A DNA stretch of 64,000 nucleotides, from NCBI GenBank assembly GCA_030159075.1, contig BROG01000005.1, positions 2,554,001-2,618,000 on the forward strand. Reading direction: 5' to 3'. The DNA comes from Atrina japonica (lineage: Eukaryota; Mollusca; Bivalvia; Pterioida; Pinnidae). Shown in pieces: positions 43,370-54,592 of the stretch. Both the position numbers and the translations under genes were made by a program. The notes below the pieces were generated by a model. It was not told the DNA's origin. It did not search any database and saw only the letters and a program-made list of their open reading frames with translations. The first letter of the stretch is position 1, and every line of letters begins with the position of its first letter.

Positions 43370-45110
43370 TTTAAAAGTCCGATATTTCTTTCACGGTCGT
43401 GATTCGCTGGCGCTTTTCCGCGACGAGTTCTGCCATCGATTCCCCGTTGATGTATCCCGAGTTTTCATAATTTAGATTGAACCCCTTGACCTTACACGTC
43501 CTCTTGACGTTTCGTACGCGTACAATTTCGGATCACTACCGCATCAGTCCGTTATCCACTCGTCATCGTCCAATTCGTTCGACGTTTCGCCCAAACTTTC
43601 GCTGGTCTCTGTCATGGTGCCGCCGGGTCGATCAACGTATAAGATGTTATCAGTGTAGAATCCCAGCACCTGATCACCGAGGTTGTCCTAGACCTCGAAA
43701 AGCATCGTGCGAGTGTGAGCCGTTGTAAACACGGTGATGAAAATGTTGGTGTTTCAGCTCTGGTTCACGAACCGATCTTTCAGATCGTAGTCCATCTGCA
43801 CCATATCGTCGTTTATGAATTGCACGTTGAGATCATCGATCTAGTCGTGCAGCAATTCTTCATAAAACTCTTTCGGTTCGTTCATGAACAGCATCTGTTT
43901 CATGTTGTTGCTCTGGCCGAATTTGCCCAGATCCGTAATGTCGTGCATGCCCGCGTTACAGTCCCCAGCTCGATGCTCAGTTTGATATCCACGATTCTTT
44001 TGTACTCGTCCATCGACGCGTACGGAGTGCCGGCCCCAACGTTTAGGTGGGAACTCTTCATCTTGATCCTCATGAATCTTTGACATACTCTCGAAACAGG
44101 TCGACGGAGGCATCGAAATGCTACAACTTGTTAAATTTTTTTACCCTGTACCCCTTCTCCAATGCCTTGAAAACCACGTTCCCAGGAACGATCATTCCTC
44201 GTCTGGACCCCCAGATGCTTCGTGAATGTTTTCACGTCCTCTAAAGTACAGCCGTGATCGTGAACGGGAACGCCGACCTCTTTGTGACGCTTCAACGCTT
44301 CTTTTTCCTGTAATTTCCTAGATATGTTGAACCCATTCCTAATCTGGCTCTTCGACCCTTTACTCTTTTTCGATATTCGCGACCGCCGTCACGATGGCTC
44401 GGGCCAAACACGTGGCATCGTTTTTTTTATCGTCACGATGCTTTTTCTCGATGCTGAATTGACTTTAGTTACGGGGTCTCTGGGGCGGCCCGTACCTTTC
44501 GGCATTTTCGTCGAGTGAACGTGTTAAACTACTTCCTCGATTGGGACCTCTTTGTATTCGATGAATTTGGTGATCCACTCAAGTATGACGGCCGCCTAAT
44601 CGTACGAAACGGTCATGTATCACGTGTTGTACGGCTTCGACCATCTCTCGTGGGTGGCAACTCTGTGAATTTTGTCGCTGTTTCGAAAACCCTGTGTCCT
44701 CACCACCTTTCGCTTGAGATCCATCAATAGAAATTCTATTTCGACGGGGCGCGACGCGGCCGTCGATAAGACCACTTTATAGGCGTCGATAAAAGTCGCA
44801 AATTTAATGTTTGCGTCCCAACTGATCCGGACGAATTTGTAGGGCTCTTCGCATGGTTTACGTTTCTTCCTGCGGCCCGCCCAAGCCGAAAAATCCGAGA
44901 GATTTCTCTTGATCAGCTCGTCGAGGTCCGGATTTTTCTGTCGCCAATTAAACGAAGGTTTACCGGTCGGCGAGCCCGGCGCGGGTTTTTGTATTCCCAC
45001 CCACACCGAAAAGTCTAAGAGATTTTTCTTGATCAGCTCGTCGAGGTCCGTTTTCTTCTTTGATCAATCAAACGAGCGAGGTCTCCACGGGCCAGGGTCC
45101 ATGATACCTT
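43370..45110 (-). pseudogene. Type B DNA polymerase remnant (Polinton/Maverick-like)
   Basis: On the minus strand, fragments in shifting frames follow the order of a protein-primed family B polymerase. There is a KFGQ motif (around 43900) matching the conserved palm B region, and an 'NIFI..FTTAH' segment (about 43735). The position of the YxDTDS catalytic motif instead reads YTDN (43641-43660). The C-terminal 'CKVKGF' segment lies near 43460. Stops and frameshifts are frequent and catalytic residues are altered, so it is dead. It converges tail-to-tail with the integrase fragment. The plus-strand frames in this interval are shadows. N-terminal parts beyond 44620 are not recognised. Confidence 0.65.
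44880..45075 (-). repeat. Tandem duplication of a coding segment in the Polinton remnant
   Basis: 'gatcagctcgtcgaggtccg' occurs twice about 115 bases apart, each with 'gagatttctcttgatcagct' or a close variant. Read on the minus strand it encodes a repeated DLDELIKRNLSDFS-like segment. Confidence 0.7.
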
Positions 45111-45184
45111 TTCTCATACAACCGTTTTCTTTAAAACCTTTTTTCAAAAAAAAATTAACGGACTCGCGGCGATTGACCGTGTAG

Positions 45185-45500
45185 GTCGGCGGGGGGAGGT
45201 CGATGAGTTCATTGATTGACCGCTCGAGGGGAGAGGTGCTAAAATTGTTCTGGTTGCAGGCGGTGATTTGACGCAGGGACTGGGGAACCGGGGTCGGTGG
45301 GGAGGGGGGAGGTCGATGAGCTCATCGATTGACCGTATTAAATTAAAATTTGAGGGATTTCTAGAATTTTGGGGATTTTCATAATTTTGACCTTTGACCC
45401 CGGGAAGGGGTCTTGAGCTGGAGTGTCATACATTACTACTTGGTTAATTAGTGAAATCAACCATAACATGGTTAATTAGTGAAATCAACCAATTGCACTC
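45185..45500. repeat. Short direct repeats at the GC-rich block edge
   Basis: 'gaggtcgatgag' with 'catcgattgaccg' occurs near 45197 and again near 45310. 'ggttaattagtgaaatcaac' occurs at 45442 and 45469. These may mark the end of the Polinton insertion. No terminal inverted repeat was identified. Confidence 0.5.
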
Positions 45501-45736
45501 CAAATTTAACCCGCCGTATATCGGCTTTGTTTACAGCTGGAAATATGTACCCTATCCGTGGGTGGCAAATAGTAGAGATGTGTACTATACACACGTACGC
45601 AGCTGTCGTTAGATCTACATATGTTTGATGTACTGTAATCGTACTAGGGTGAATAATGATCACCCAAATATAATATAGACATAAATCATGTGATAATAAA
45701 TATTACTATCACACTATAAATAAACAATGGTAATTC

Positions 45737-45773
45737 TCTATCTCTCTCTCTCTCTCTCAGGTGTATGACTCTT

Positions 45774-45833
<60 letters not shown>
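45737..45833. repeat. (TC)n and (AG)n microsatellites
   Basis: A short TC run at 45739-45759, then 'aggtgtatgactctta', then about 57 bases of AG. Complementary runs either side could fold back. Confidence 0.9.
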
Positions 45834-45837
<4 letters not shown>

Positions 45838-46379
45838 GTTAGTGACACTTAAGTAGATTATTCCTTCCATAAATATTGCCGTTAACTTTTTATATGATAT
45901 TTATTAAACAACAACAAGTTATATTAAAAATTTAGCCTACATACCTTCTATTTATATTAATAATGCTGGAAGGCCTAAGAGAGGTTTATTCTGATGTTAC
46001 CGCCGGATAAATGTATTTTTTACACTTAAACACATTAATATGGTTTAGGCTAACGCTGTGGAGTTCTGTATACTTTTCTAGGCATTTAATATTTTTCAAG
46101 AAATGATGCGCCGTGATTTCTGTATTTCTAATTCCATCTCGTTATCGACATATCAAATCAACAATGCCATTCTAAATTAATTTATAGAAATTAGCTGAAG
46201 ACGGAGACTGAAATTCTTTTCAAATAGCACGTCTATATTTGTATTTAGATTTATCTATTTAGGCCTAGGGACCTTTATGTTTTTAATGTTTTCCATATTT
46301 TAAAAGTTTATTCTGATTGATAGCCTACTGACTCTGTCTGAACATGGCATTTTAAATTTATTAGTAAGTTTACCGCTTA

Positions 46380-47830
46380 ACCGCTTTACCTTTTTTGGCG
46401 TAGGAATACATACGGTAAAGCGGTTAGAAATCCTTTCCATGACTATGTTTTGTCGGACAAGTCTTCTCTGAACATATGAATGAATCAATAAAAAATAAAA
46501 TAGCACACATTCATTTCTTATTTTTATTTAATCTTAAAAGCCATTCAATACCACAAAACAAACAAAAACCACAGAAAGAAATCGAAAACACAAGACTAGG
46601 CCTACATCTGTAGCACACTGTACATGGCCATATTGCAGTAGGCTAGACCTAGATCATGTTATGAAAAGAAACAAAGGCCAAGGAAATGAAAATTCGCTTC
46701 GTAGTTGCGTTGCTTATCAGTTAAACAGAAAAAAAGAGAGTTCGGTCTAGTGCAATTTTGTCAAGCATCTCTGATAAACAGCTTGCTTTGCCGTAACCAT
46801 ATATTCCTGTCAGAGACAATTCGTCACTCACATCGTGTGAAATCGGCTCTCATTTTACTTGGGATCTTATAGGCCTAATTGCTAGGCTACTTCCCAGGTC
46901 CATCTTGTTTTCACAACCTGTAATGTTAATGCCGAGCATAAGTAGTGTTCATAGGTTTCTCAGTAAATTGACTGGATACTGTATATTATATAGTTAGACC
47001 TATCGTGTTCGCATTATAAAATATATGATAAGCTGGTAAATACTGAAGTCTGAATTGACCTATATAACAACATATGGACCTATTATACTTTACAGGCCTA
47101 CACGGATTTTCCATAACGAAGGTGTCGATAATTATCTTTTAAACAGAAAATTTAAGTTTGTTATTTCAAAACATAATCTGCATCTGTCTTGTTTCAATTG
47201 ATTTGAAGAATTTTCCAGTGGGCTAGCCTATACAGTATACTTAAATACTTACGAAAACATCACCGACACGGCATTTCCCAGCTGATTCAGCGATTGGTAA
47301 TAATGTCAAGTACAGTATAATGGCTACCTCCGGTTGTCATTAACGAATTTACCAGTCACACTCAAACTTTCTGTGGTACATTCCATTGATAAAATATCAG
47401 AATTCAAACGAAAATTTGTTGTAAACAACGATCTTCTGTTGCTATCCAAATCGCACATGGTAGGCCTATCAGCCATTTGCACACGGCCCATTCGGGCAAT
47501 TCTCTTATGATACATTTAACTCGCCACTTCTAAATGGTCGAATATTAATAATCGCGAACTAAATCTGAGAATAAGTATTCAAAATTGTCCATATCACTAG
47601 TTTCTTTCAAAATGATATAAAAAAGAATTTAAACCTAAATTTCATTTAGTATTTGCGATCAGAAAAGAGAACTACTTCTCACGTCAAAACAGCTGTTGAG
47701 CCATTACGTCATATGAAAACACCCCCGCAAAGTCAGTATAGTATCCAGTGGACACCAATTTCACTGAAAAAAATGGTAATGTATATAAATATAAGGATTG
47801 TTTTTCATTTTCTGAACATCATCGAGGTAT
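46380..47830 (+). repeat. R1 copy 3
   Basis: 'gaatgaatcaataaaaaata', 'cagagacaattcgtcactc', 'gttgtaaac' and 'attacgtcatatgaaaacac' follow copies 1 and 2, with about 400 extra internal bases. The LINE target site near 46755 is empty. After the repeat, 'ggtataaaagc' at 47825 resembles a TATA box, but no gene can be attached to it. Confidence 0.65.
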
Positions 47831-48354
47831 AAAAGCAATTGCTCTTTTTTTCTTAAAGTTAATATTTATTAGTGTGCTAATAATATTGAGTACCAATTTC
47901 CAAGGGTATCCAACTAATTCAGACTCAAGAAATTTCATCACAAAGAACATGTATGAAGGAATTAGAGGCTTCAGAAGTATCGTAAATAAACAGGAGCAGA
48001 AGTGTATAGTCTACCCAAGAATTGCGGTCAGTGACAATAACTTAATTCACAATTAAAAATCATCCCATGAATCAATGATTAAATGACTTTTAAAGTGTGT
48101 ATTCATAATTGATCAGTCAATATTTAAAAAGTTTGCAAATGAAATCAAAATATGTGTACTCTGATTTATGAAATGGATGTATTTTATTTGGATCATATAT
48201 TGATCCAGTGCATGGTAAGGTTTTGAAAATTGCTTTTATTTTTATAATTATTAAATAAACTATCTAATTTCAAAACAATTTATTTTGCTTTATTTTGTTT
48301 TTCAAATAATCAGGGACCGAAATCATCAAATTTACTCATGCTCATATTTCTGGA

Positions 48355-48990
48355 TTTCAGTTACCATTCAGCCACCATTCAGTTGACTGAAAGGTCAAAT
48401 TTTATCATGTAATATAACATGTAGATAGTTGGTGTAGGTAAGAAACTATCTGATTAGATAAAAGAAAGTCCCAAAAATCTGAATGACAAAAAATAGTTTC
48501 TTAATCACTGAGACCCAAAGTTTTACAAACATTTATATAGTCAAAATAATGGAATTAAATTTGAGCTTGAGTATTGATTAAATCTGGTGCCGTGCCTTCG
48601 GGGCCAAGAACTTCATAGAATGTTGAAAGTTGACAGAATTGTCACTAATTGTCTAAAAGGTATATGAAATGTATATGACATGAACCGAATGGTCACTGAA
48701 AGGCGACTGAATGGTCACTGAAAGGCGACTGAATGACCACTGAAAGGCGACTAAATGACCACTGAATGGTTACTGAAAGGCGACTAAATGAACACTGAAT
48801 GATTACTGAAATATGACTGAATGGTTCACTGAATGGATTAGGAAGGGTGGATTTCAGTTACCATTCAGTAACCATTCAGCCACCATTCAGTTGACTGAAA
48901 GGTCTCATTTTAAATTGTAATATAACATGTAGGTAGTTAGCGTGGGTAAGAAACTTTCTGATTAGATAAAAGAAAGTCCCAAACGACATA
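48355..48990. repeat. 22-base minisatellite with duplicated flanks
   Basis: Between 48683 and 48840 a unit like 'gaatggtcactgaaaggcga' repeats about every 22 bases. On each side lies the same roughly 120-base sequence ('tttcagttaccattcag' to 'agaaagtccc'), at 48356-48475 and 48850-48982. Confidence 0.8.
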
Positions 48991-49194
48991 GAAAAGTTAG
49001 CTAGTAAATTCAATTTCCTTCTGCGTTGCAGTATTTGCAGTTTTTCATAAAAATTTTAACGATTTTATTAGAATTTTGTATTTTTAGCGATAGAAAGCGA
49101 CAGAATAAGGTGCTAATGCTAATTTCCCCGGAAAAATATTCACTAACGAAACAGGATGTGAAAAATACCTAACAGTTTGACTGTATGCTAGGCT

Positions 49195-49617
49195 ATTATC
49201 CCCTCGCAAACGAAGTTATATAGTATTATGCGCGTACGTACGAATATTATACTTCTTGTCAGCACTCTAATAATTTTATTTCTCAACGGAATTTCACGAA
49301 ACTTGATACAAGAATTTACTATGATAAAATATCGGACAATTTTGCGTTTCGTAACCTACGATCCCTTATTTACAGAGGCATTGCCCTTTGTTTATTTCAT
49401 TGAAATATTATTGTCAGTACTCTAACAAGTTTATTTCTCAACGGAATTTCACGAAATTTGATGCAAGGATGTACTATGGTAATATCACAGATGTGTTCAC
49501 GTTTCGTAACCAGCACTCCATTATTTACAGAGTTATTGCCCTTTTATCAGTTAATTGAAATATTGTTGTCAGCACTTTACAGGTACTATACAGTATTCCC
49601 ATTGCGAGGGGATTAGT
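49195..49617. mobile_element. Short element with inverted ends and internal tandem units
   Basis: Ends 'atcccctcgcaa' and 'ttgcgaggggat' are inverted copies. Inside, a unit of about 165 bases ('tttctcaacggaatttcacg' onwards to 'ttgaaatatt') occurs twice in tandem. No transposase. The 65-codon frame inside is not conserved between the two units. Confidence 0.7.
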
Positions 49618-50419
49618 ATCACTTGTGATGCCTTGTTTCATTTTACGTCGTTGGCATATTTATTGATAAATAAACAAATTAAAACATAAGGGAAATAACA
49701 GTTACAACAGTATATTGTCCTGAGGGAAAATTGATCGTTTAAATTTGTGGTGCCCGTTGTCCATTCTCAAGAAAAAAAATGTTAATATATTCACTTTAAC
49801 ATACATTGCATTTTCAATATACATAAATTAAAACAATATTAAATACTTTTTTTGAAGTATTATTGTAAGATATCGACATATGTTTTAATAAAGTGTCATG
49901 TAAAAGTCGATATTGTCGATACTGTACATGTATGTTTGTATGTATATAGGTATGTTAGCTGGCTGTTCCTAATTCATGTCATACCTTACAGAAACTTTGT
50001 ATCATAAAATATCCGAGTGTAAATAAAGTTCAGGTACATTATACATGTACATGCAATTTATCGATTTAAATTGAAGCATAAAGAAAAGAAAACATACCGA
50101 AAAACGCCTCGTCTATGATAACATTGCGTGCATTAAATTCAACAGTTTACTTATTGTCACAGAGACTGGGGTCAAATGTCAATTTAAATTATATTCGTCT
50201 TTATTTGGATATTTAGACCGTGCACGACAATCTCAACAATCTGATATCGAAGCGTCGTGTATATATTACAAACAAGAACAAGGAAGCAATGTGTTGTATG
50301 TTTTTGCAAAAATTGTTTGTTGTTAAAGTGTCTATCAAAGTCTTTTTGTTATGTAACGAAGTCGCCTAGTATTTAAAAAAGTTATGGATATATAATTTTA
50401 TCGTTAAGGCTCTGTGTTT

Positions 50420-50890
50420 GAATGTATAAAATCTCAGATGCCAAAGTGTAAATCCTCAGGATGTCCAGGCTACATATATAAATCTGGTGATATTGGACAA
50501 ACACGGACCTCTGGAAATCCAGATGTGGGCTCTGGTGCCATTTAGGAGTAAGCATACCCCGTTGGCCGGTTACACCCGCCTTGAGTCCAAAGTCAAATTC
50601 AAATGAAATAGGCGAAGAAGAAATCCTCGTCACAATTAGTAGATACGACTTTATCAAGTCTAACAACCGCAGTCGAACAGGTAACTCAACATTTCATTTA
50701 GTGAACCAGAGTAATCGCATACAAGACTATTATACCAACCGTAAAAATTTGTGAAATACTGCGATTTTCGATACCCCTGTGTCATTGATTCGTCAGTAAG
50801 TAATTTACCTCTGTATATGAAATGGTCATATGTTGCACATGCACTGTCATATCGAATCACTTGTGAGGTATAAACCCCATATAGTCACTA
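50420..50890 (-). pseudogene. Penelope-like RT thumb end plus terminus, minus strand
   Basis: Minus-strand frame 50860-50660 reads IRYDSACATYDHFIYRGKLL and ends in the NSLVCDYS segment, then the terminal segment runs to 50420. Matches 24690-25080 with deletions. Confidence 0.75.
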
Positions 50891-52900
50891 CTATACGTGA
50901 GTTACCGTTAAATTCTTAGATGCGAAAAATTCGAAATTTAAAACCTATTTTATAAACATTTATATGTCTGGACATCGAATCTTGCTTACAAGTGTAACAC
51001 TATGAGGCTCGGGAGGAAAATACTTTTATTTAAATATTAACTTGTCAAAGAATATAAACAGATAATAACATTGGTGTGCCCTGATATAAAATATAACATG
51101 CACTACATACATTGTATATGAGAAATACGGGCAGGGGATTAAATTACATAATGAAATTTATGTTTCAGACAAACAAGTTAACAACACATTTTAATCAAAT
51201 TTAATAATAAGGGTTTAAATGAATATACATATTGATTTTTGGATACTGTTTCAGCAACAAGGTTACATAGGTCATTATCTGTCATTGTCATCCTTGGTAA
51301 ACAAATTTCGGCATTTTCGAATGTACTGTTAAATAATATAACGTACTAAAACTGCACTGTTTAAGATGGTGTCAAAAGGTTACAAGAGGTGAAACTTTGA
51401 CAGATTTTGATGGGTACGGTACCCGTATTTCTCTGGTTCTTTATCGGTTACTAATCAGGAGAAGCTTCTACAATACTGGTGTTCTACGTTGTTCGGAAAT
51501 GACATTCGTATATAAGCACCAGGGTTTTAGGGCCTCAGAGAGAGAGAGAGGCCGCTATTTTGACACAAGCTACTGTCGCCGGTATGTGTTATTGATGTCA
51601 CGCTTGACGTAAAATAAAAACTATACAATCACGAGCTGAGTTATTGATTCCTTGTGGGTTACATACGTCACACCTCCACGGCACATTTTGTATCCCTAGA
51701 AAACACCACAGAAGTATTGCGTGAAATAGTAAATATGCATTGTTGAGTTACCTAATGAACTCCACCGACACAAGGAAGCCATATGCAATCTTTCTGTTCC
51801 TGTAAAATAAATCATTATATCAAAAATACATTACGTTGACTTTGGACTGATCGTCACAAAGTTTTTTAACTGCTAAAGGGCCGATGTATAATACTACTTT
51901 TTGTAATTGTTTTATTTTCTAATTTTACTTAGCATTCGGTATCATCATGTAGATATAACAAAATCCAAAATTGTAGCTATAAAGTGTTTTGTAATTTGAT
52001 TTCAAGACCGATTTATAATGTCAATTTTACACGTTGTTAACATATGGTATAATTTCGAGTTTTTTTTCCCTACCGAATCACCATTACACAGTCGCGCAAC
52101 TGCATGTTATCATAATTGTCGCTTGTGGGTTGTACGGTTACATGCAGGGATTCGCTTAGTTGTTCATCTTCTATACTTCATGATTTACAGCGATATCGCT
52201 GTCACTTACAAGAACATGTTACGATGTATCCAGGATTTACTGTGTACATCTCATAATTTTAACTGTTACTCCCAAGTTGACATCTCCAATTTCATCGCCA
52301 AACAACTAAAATTTTTTTTTTTTAAATTGACGAATTCTATAGCAGAAAAAATAGGAATGCACTTAATTTTACCTCGACATACTTCCGTATGTTTGACTAC
52401 TTAACTATATCAAATATTTCTGAATAATTTTATCAAAATATAGTTATAATAAATATGTAATACGTGGATTTTGTACTAATCTTTTATAATATAATAAATA
52501 TAATAGAATAATAAGAACCACTGTTAAATAATACCCGGTTGTCACCAAGAAATTATTCGAATAAGTTTTGATAAATATGTAAAGATAAATTCTTGAATAA
52601 ATTGTGAGATAAGATTTCGAGATAGTATCAGGAGACAAGCATCTTTTTTCAGATAATTGAAAAAAGTTTGAAGCCCGAAAATGCAACTACGAAATTCCTA
52701 TCTATCCACCCACTAAGATATCACACTGATTATACTCTGAAAAGAAGATTGTGCGAATGTGATCCACATGGAACATTTTTATTTGTACATGTCCCGGAAG
52801 GAATTTTATAGCTTTCAGACGCTATAAAAATTTGATTATCTTCTTAAAAGTATCACATCGATACATTGTAGATTGACCCTCCAAATAAAGTGAAATTCAT
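50890..52900. other. No gene seen
   Basis: A 128-codon frame (52018-52404) has no recognisable motif and includes an F-run from poly-T. A short GA run lies at 51537-51550. Otherwise nothing. Confidence 0.45.
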
Positions 52901-52929
52901 TGACGAACAATGACCAAAAGCTAAGGGGT

Positions 52930-53790
52930 TCGGGAGTATTCTAAAGCTATAAGAATGCCATGTCCATGTGGGGAACCTCTGACTTCAAATTTTAAAAGAA
53001 AGCCCTGATTTGTATTTAAAATACCTCGAAACAGTGTCTTAAACCAAAATAAAATATGAAGAAAAAAAATTCGTCACTCGTCAATCTGTTTGACGACTTG
53101 ACGAAGTCCCTATGGGGGACCTCTGACTTCAAATTTTAAAAGAAAGCCCCGATTTATATTTAAAATGTCTAGAGACAGTGTCTTAAGCCAAAAAATAAAA
53201 CTCTAAGGGAAAAAATTTCGTCACTCGTCAATCTGTTTGATGAATTGACGAATTGACGAAGTCCCTATGAGGGACCTCTGACTTCAAATTTTAAAAAGAA
53301 AGCCCCGATTTATATTTAAAATGTCTAGAGACAGTGTCTTAAGCCACAAAAAAAAAATTTTAAGAAAAAAAATATTTCGTCACTCGTCAATCTGTTTGAC
53401 GAAATGACGAATTGACGAAGTCCCTATGGAGGACCTCTGACTTCACATTTTAAAAGAAAGCCCCGATTTTTATTTCAAATGCCTAGAGACAGTGTCTTAA
53501 GCCAAAAAATAAAACCTTAAGGAAAAAAAATTCGTCACGCTAATTGACGAATTTACGAAATCCCTATTGGGGACCTCTGACTTCAAATTTGAAGTCCCCA
53601 TGAGGGACCTCTGACTTCAAATTTTAAAATAAAGCCCCGAGTTGTATTTAAAATTTTAAGAAATGAAAATTTCGTCACTCGTCAAACTAACTTCACAACT
53701 TTTCGTCACTCGTCAATTCGTCACTCTTCAAACTAACTTCACAACTTTTTGTCACTCGTCAATTCGTCACTCGTCAAAATAACTTCACGC
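52930..53790. repeat. Satellite-like tandem array, unit about 145-160 bases
   Basis: Five to six units start at 'ggacctctgacttcaaattt' (near 52975, 53117, 53271, 53430, 53574 and 53604). Each contains 'gacagtgtcttaagcca' and 'cgtcactcgtcaatctgttt'. The 3' end collapses to short repeats of 'cgtcactcgtcaa'. No coding frame is shared. Confidence 0.85.
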
Positions 53791-54271
53791 AACTCTTATT
53801 TCTTATGTTTCCCTTCTTTTCTTTTTTGCATTTTTTTAACTGGAATTCAAATTTCCAGAAATAATGCACACCAGTTCTTGTACGCACACTTCCTGAAACA
53901 GCCGTTGGGATGATGAACAAAAACTTTGTTTATAATGGTTATATATTATCAGTGCCAACAGATGGTAAATATACAAACATAAATACAGATTTAATGAATA
54001 TACAGCGTAACTGCAAATATTATCACATTATCATACAATTTGACTTTTGTTTACCATTTCAGGAATCCTTTACTTATTAGATACCCTCGTTAGATAACTG
54101 ATATACATCTAGGTAAGTTGGCATTACCCTCATCTAAAATACCACTCTGAAGATGATTTAGCGTTAAAATTTTACATTCATTGAAATTTACAAAGCCGTG
54201 ATATGAATCAATAAACTTGTCTTAGTGTTTGCTAAAAATATACCCGTTCGTTGTAGCTGACTGATATGTGC

Positions 54272-54475
54272 AGTTTTAGGCGTGTGGTTAGACGGGAGGT
54301 AGTGATTGGACACTATAAACCAGCAATTCAAGGATCCACAAACTTTAGTGAAAAATACTGAAGACGTGCCCTTGCTCTGTTGCCGTTGGACAGTCCAGTC
54401 GTAAATGAGATAGATGTTCAGATACCTGTGTACAGTGAACTTGATGACCATGAATTTAGGGAGTTTCACATTGTG
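54272..54475 (+). pseudogene. Partial CABIT exon duplicate upstream of gene 3
   Basis: Nearly identical to 55272-55450 inside the gene 3 CABIT exon ('gattggacactataaaccag' is shared). It carries a TGA where gene 3 has TGT (near 54359), and its sequence departs at about 54460. A local duplication of the 3' part of the domain, sitting just before the gene 3 start. Confidence 0.85.
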
Positions 54476-54592
54476 ATAACAGAATTTAACTTCCTGAATG
54501 TAGCATATGATCTCGTGCCAGTACTGACATTTAAAAAAGCAATTTTAGGTGAATACACCCGGGACAGAGATACCAGGTAAAATCATATAAAA

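Noticed and set aside
43477..44730. Plus-strand frames in the GC-rich island
   Set aside because: Shadows of the minus-strand polymerase remnant, which alone shows ordered family motifs.
47748..48056. 102-codon frame with a hydrophobic stretch after R1 copy 3
   Set aside because: It starts inside the repeat, and the matching frames in R1 copies 1 and 2 are not open. A real short secreted peptide cannot be excluded, but nothing supports it.
48680..48840. Regular spaced repeat resembling a CRISPR array
   Set aside because: Units are contiguous 22-mers without unique spacers, in a eukaryotic genome; a minisatellite.
52018..52404. 128-codon plus-strand frame
   Set aside because: No motif, includes poly-F from a T-run, no splice or start context; probably chance.
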